This document shows, piece by piece, positions 43,454-46,300 of a stretch of 46,300 bases of DNA. The position numbers were made by a program, and so were the translations under genes. The notes under the pieces are model-generated. The model searched no databases, had not been told where the DNA came from, and worked only from the letters and a program-made list of their open reading frames with translations. The stretch covers positions 1 to 46,300 of the forward strand of contig CALUTO010000015.1 in the NCBI GenBank assembly GCA_944323735.1, in the 5' to 3' direction. Numbering within the stretch: position 1 is the stretch's first letter; each line of letters starts with the position of its first letter. The DNA comes from Candidatus Gastranaerophilales bacterium (GTDB lineage: Bacteria > Cyanobacteriota > Vampirovibrionia > Gastranaerophilales > Gastranaerophilaceae).

Positions 43454-46300
43454 TTATTTATCCCTGCCGACTTTCCATCTCAATCCGAAGCTGAATGATA
43501 TACCGTTTCTGCCGCCGTTATGAATCATTGCCTGACCGTATGCCAGAAACTTGTCTGTAAAGCGTTTTTGCAAACCTACACCATACTGTACATACGGTTT
43601 GATACTCATTTCTGGGAGTCTGACATCGTTTGCATACACCTCGCTTTTATCCAGCAGGTTCCAGACCATGTTAACTCCGAGATATGGCTGCCAGCCGTTT
43701 TTCGTGTTGGCAATCAGCTTAACACCCGGTGAGAGCTGGATTGCATGCATCGGGTCGGAGTTTATCTTTACTCCTGCTGCATTTGTGTAGTCGAAGGTAT
43801 TTACGAATGTATATGATATCAAGAAGTTTGGTTGCAGGATTACTTTTCCATCCATAAATTCAAAATTATAACCGGTTTTGTTTCCTATGCCGCTCAGGAG
43901 CATTGTATAGTTTTCCGAACCATACATTGTTGTAGCATCACCAACACTGGCACCGACAGAGAGGGTTGTAGCGTTGAAGAAGTTACCCTTATAAAAGGTT
44001 GTGGTTGCACCGATGAGACCGCCGTTCTGGTAGGCATCAACACCGGAGTATCTCTGGGAGGCTCCGTTGTAACCTATGTATCCTGTTATCACACGTTCAA
44101 AACCGTGATTAATTTTTTCAAGTTTTGTATCATAGCCGATTAAGGTTCCGTAGTTTATGTTGCTTACTTTAGGGCCGTTTTTCATTGGCACGTTTTCAAA
44201 GCTTGCGTATGGTTTTACCCAGAAGCCGGAAGATGGTTCTTTTGTCATCAGCGGGGAGAAAGTTCCGACGTCTGTCACATCTCCGGTGGGGGAGAGGGCG
44301 TACTGATTTTCTTTGCTGATTACGATTCGTTCTATATAGGGGATATTCATGAACGTATCCGCATGCTGGAAGGCGTAGTTAAACGTTTGAATTTGTGTTG
44401 TATATGCACCTGCCTGTGCGGCGACTGCCGGAGTAAGCACTGCCGGATTAAACATGTCGCTCGGGTTTGAGGGGATGATTGTTCCGCCGCCGTCCGGAGT
44501 TACAGGAGGGGTTACAGGAACATCAGGATCCGGCTCGGGGTCGGGTTGCGGCACTTCTCCCCGCAGGAAGTTGAACTCACCTGTTTCAGGTTTATAGCTT
44601 ACCTGATATTTATAGATAGGGGAGTAGGCTACGGGGCTTGCGCCCGTGTAGGAGACATTATTTTTCAGCTCTTCATCCGCAAATAGAATATCTGTATTAT
44701 TCTCTTTTGCATCGGAGAGGAGGATTATGTTGTTTACGTTTATTGAGCCGGTATCTTTTATGTTATAGTTGTCTGCAGTTATTCTGTCCATGGTTTTGTT
44801 TGCAAGGTCTGCGTCAACAGCCATACCCACTGCTCCGTTGAGGTTAAGTGCCGGGATATGCATTGAACCTGCCGCATTGTTTTGCATGTATACGGCTCCG
44901 GAGTTCAGGGTAAGTGATTGTGACCGGTCGAACACGTTTTCTCTACCTAAATAGAGGTTTGTTGTATCTAAACTGATATTTGCATTGACGACATCGTTGT
45001 TGATTATGACCTTTCCTGTACTGTCTCCTGTGACAGATAAAGAAAAAGCTGTTTCAGGTGTTTCAATCAGATTAAAGTTATCCTGTTGTAATTGTGCATA
45101 ATCCAGAGCTCCGCCTCTTATTGTGTCATCAATGCGTATGACACCGTTATTTTTTGCTTCGAGCTTAAGGCTTGCAGGATTTTCTTCTTGTACTGCATTG
45201 CCTGTTATATCGATAAATCCGGCAGAAACACCAACCTGCGCAGCAGCTTCTTCTGTTAAATATAATCCATACATACCAATAGCATTTTGCTCTTCTGTAC
45301 GTTTTTCTTCATCTGCACTATTCGAGATAGTTTTGTTGCCGGAGAATACAGATTCTCCGTTGTCTGCGACTATCTTGATATTTTGGGTACTGAATATTGC
45401 ACCGCCTGCTGCGCTACCATTTTTTGATTCTGTATAGTTATTTATGAACATTGAGTTAATAAAACTGCCCGTTTCTTTAGCAAAATCTTCATCTTTGAAA
45501 GGGTTTTCAGTTGAGACTTTTCCGGACTGTATGGCAGCGTTTAATTTCTTTTCGAAACTTTCCCATTGATCCGGCGAAATTACCAGAGAGACCGGGATAC
45601 CTGCCAGCTTGTATCCCTGTTCCAGTGCAGCATTTATTTCATTTAGATTACTCAAATCATAAATAGTAAACGTTTCGCCGGTATTTTGATTTGTAAATTT
45701 CATTATATAGTTAGAAATATCAACTAATTTGTCAAGAGGAACATCATAGCCGGTAATCATGCCCGAATTACAAATCGCTCCGCCAATGGCATAACGGTCT
45801 GACGATGTCGCATAGTTCCCGATAAAATCACCGGTTATTTCTCCAATTGTTCCATTGTTATAAATCGCTCCGCCATAAGCATAACCGCCTGACGATGACA
45901 CATAGTTCCCGATAAAATCACCGGTTATTTCTCCAATTGTTCCATCGGAGTTATTATAAATCGCTCCGCCATAAGCACCGCCTGACGATGTCGTATAGTT
46001 CCCGATAAAATCTCCGGTTATTTCTCCAATTGTTCTCTTGTTATAAATCGCTCCGCCATAAGCATTACCGCCTGACGATGTCGTCGCATAGTTCCCGATA
46101 AAATCTCCGGTTATTTCTCCAATTGTTCCCTCGTTATAAATCGCTCCGCCATAAGCATTACCGCCTGACGATGTCGTCGCATAGTTCCCGATAAAATCAC
46201 CGGTTATTTTCCCAATTGTTCCCTTGTTATAAATCGCTCCGCCATAAGCACCGTCATAAGCACCGCCATGTGATGACGACGCATAGTTCCCGATAAAATC
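43454..46300 (-). CDS. Autotransporter with beta-helix repeats (5' end outside window)
   Basis: The frame is open from the right edge (46298-46300 is a complete codon) to the stop at 43454, so 948 residues are seen and the signal peptide is missing. The first 180 visible residues are in-frame repeats of about 31 residues with the core D-F-I-G-N-Y, then S-S-G-G, Y-G-G-A-I-Y-N and G-T-I-G-E-I-T, as in right-handed beta-helix passengers. A longer passenger follows, with a proline/aspartate-rich linker near residue 600 (P-Q-P-D-P-E-P-D-P-D-V-P-V). The last 270 residues form an outer-membrane beta-barrel beginning W-V-K-P-Y-A-S-F and ending F-G-L-R-W-K-V-G-R-D-K. The end is unusual because the barrel lacks the common C-terminal aromatic residue. 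A GTG at 45901 is inside the repeats and is not the start. Confidence 0.9.
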   Translation of the reverse strand, partial: DFIGNYASSSHGGAYDGAYGGAIYNKGTIGKITGDFIGNYATTSSGGNAYGGAIYNEGTIGEITGDFIGNYATTSSGGNAYGGAIYNKRTIGEITGDFIGNYTTSSGGAYGGAIYNNSDGTIGEITGDFIGNYVSSSGGYAYGGAIYNNGTIGEITGDFIGNYATSSDRYAIGGAICNSGMITGYDVPLDKLVDISNYIMKFTNQNTGETFTIYDLSNLNEINAALEQGYKLAGIPVSLVISPDQWESFEKKLNAAIQSGKVSTENPFKDEDFAKETGSFINSMFINNYTESKNGSAAGGAIFSTQNIKIVADNGESVFSGNKTISNSADEEKRTEEQNAIGMYGLYLTEEAAAQVGVSAGFIDITGNAVQEENPASLKLEAKNNGVIRIDDTIRGGALDYAQLQQDNFNLIETPETAFSLSVTGDSTGKVIINNDVVNANISLDTTNLYLGRENVFDRSQSLTLNSGAVYMQNNAAGSMHIPALNLNGAVGMAVDADLANKTMDRITADNYNIKDTGSINVNNIILLSDAKENNTDILFADEELKNNVSYTGASPVAYSPIYKYQVSYKPETGEFNFLRGEVPQPDPEPDPDVPVTPPVTPDGGGTIIPSNPSDMFNPAVLTPAVAAQAGAYTTQIQTFNYAFQHADTFMNIPYIERIVISKENQYALSPTGDVTDVGTFSPLMTKEPSSGFWVKPYASFENVPMKNGPKVSNINYGTLIGYDTKLEKINHGFERVITGYIGYNGASQRYSGVDAYQNGGLIGATTTFYKGNFFNATTLSVGASVGDATTMYGSENYTMLLSGIGNKTGYNFEFMDGKVILQPNFLISYTFVNTFDYTNAAGVKINSDPMHAIQLSPGVKLIANTKNGWQPYLGVNMVWNLLDKSEVYANDVRLPEMSIKPYVQYGVGLQKRFTDKFLAYGQAMIHNGGRNGISFSFGLRWKVGRDK
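45811..46300 (-). repeat. In-frame tandem repeats in the autotransporter passenger
   Basis: The block carrying ATAGTTCCCGATAAAATC begins at about 45811, 45901, 45994, 46087, 46180 and 46282. The spacings are 90, 93, 93, 93 and 102 bases, all multiples of three. Copies are nearly identical at the DNA level but differ by small in-frame insertions, and the array continues past the window. Confidence 0.95.

Noticed and set aside
45811-46300. Regular repeats resembling a CRISPR array
   Set aside because: The units are near-identical throughout, keep an open frame and continue an autotransporter; there are no short unique spacers and no cas genes.

Overview
The window looks like a chromosomal segment of an AT-rich, diderm, probably anaerobic and flagellated bacterium. 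Evidence for an outer membrane is a KDO-8-phosphate synthase, an autotransporter with a C-terminal beta-barrel and a lipoprotein. Evidence for motility is a flagellin and a PilT ATPase. Evidence for anaerobic life is a hybrid-cluster protein, a pyruvate phosphate dikinase and a synthase resembling Re-citrate or homocitrate synthases. A protein whose N-terminal domain resembles the cyanobacterial DUF1822 family sits next to a sigma factor, and several unrelated lineage-type proteins begin with a short F-K-G/S-like motif. Together these suggest a non-photosynthetic relative of cyanobacteria (Vampirovibrionia/Melainabacteria, for example Gastranaerophilales). This taxonomic placement is an inference and was not tested by any search.

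Layout, left to right. 1-3.9 kb (mostly minus strand): a cut-off repeat-containing envelope protein, accC, a YitT-type membrane protein and a small membrane protein. 4.1-11.6 kb (plus): a four-gene block with a small unknown protein, a giant anti-sigma-like membrane protein with a TonB-like C-terminus, a sigma factor, and a zinc-ribbon/STAND-type ATPase with helical repeats. This is the best candidate for a poorly described signalling system. 11.6-20.8 kb: small unknown genes, a GH13 glycosidase, metK, kdsA, pilT, a matrixin-like protease and the site-2 protease rseP.

20.8-30.1 kb (mainly plus): comF, a 789-residue protein ending in a phosphoribosyltransferase-like domain, hcp, a secreted cupin on the opposite strand, then a tight operon of parvulin, Xaa-Pro aminopeptidase, SpoU/TrmH methyltransferase and a TPR lipoprotein. 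30.1-37.6 kb: a minus-strand group (small membrane protein, SGNH hydrolase, CheR-like methyltransferase), a plus-strand aldo-keto reductase and alpha/beta hydrolase, flagellin with a structured leader, recF, and an unknown FKG-motif protein. 37.7-46.3 kb: recA, ppdK, the Re-citrate/homocitrate-type synthase, an intergenic stretch with dispersed GC-richer palindromic repeats, and a large autotransporter that runs off the right end and contains in-frame repeats of about 31 residues.

Most of the identified genes are housekeeping genes. The observations most worth a second look are the sigma/anti-sigma/STAND block, two GGA-loop hairpins in the flagellin leader that resemble a CsrA target, the shared N-terminal motif, the PRTase-tailed giant protein next to comF, genes with a -10 box placed so that transcripts would be leaderless, and cysteine-rich C-terminal tails on two ordinary enzymes. 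Several start codons were moved from the longest possible reading frame to an internal ATG because a Shine-Dalgarno sequence or promoter supports the internal site.
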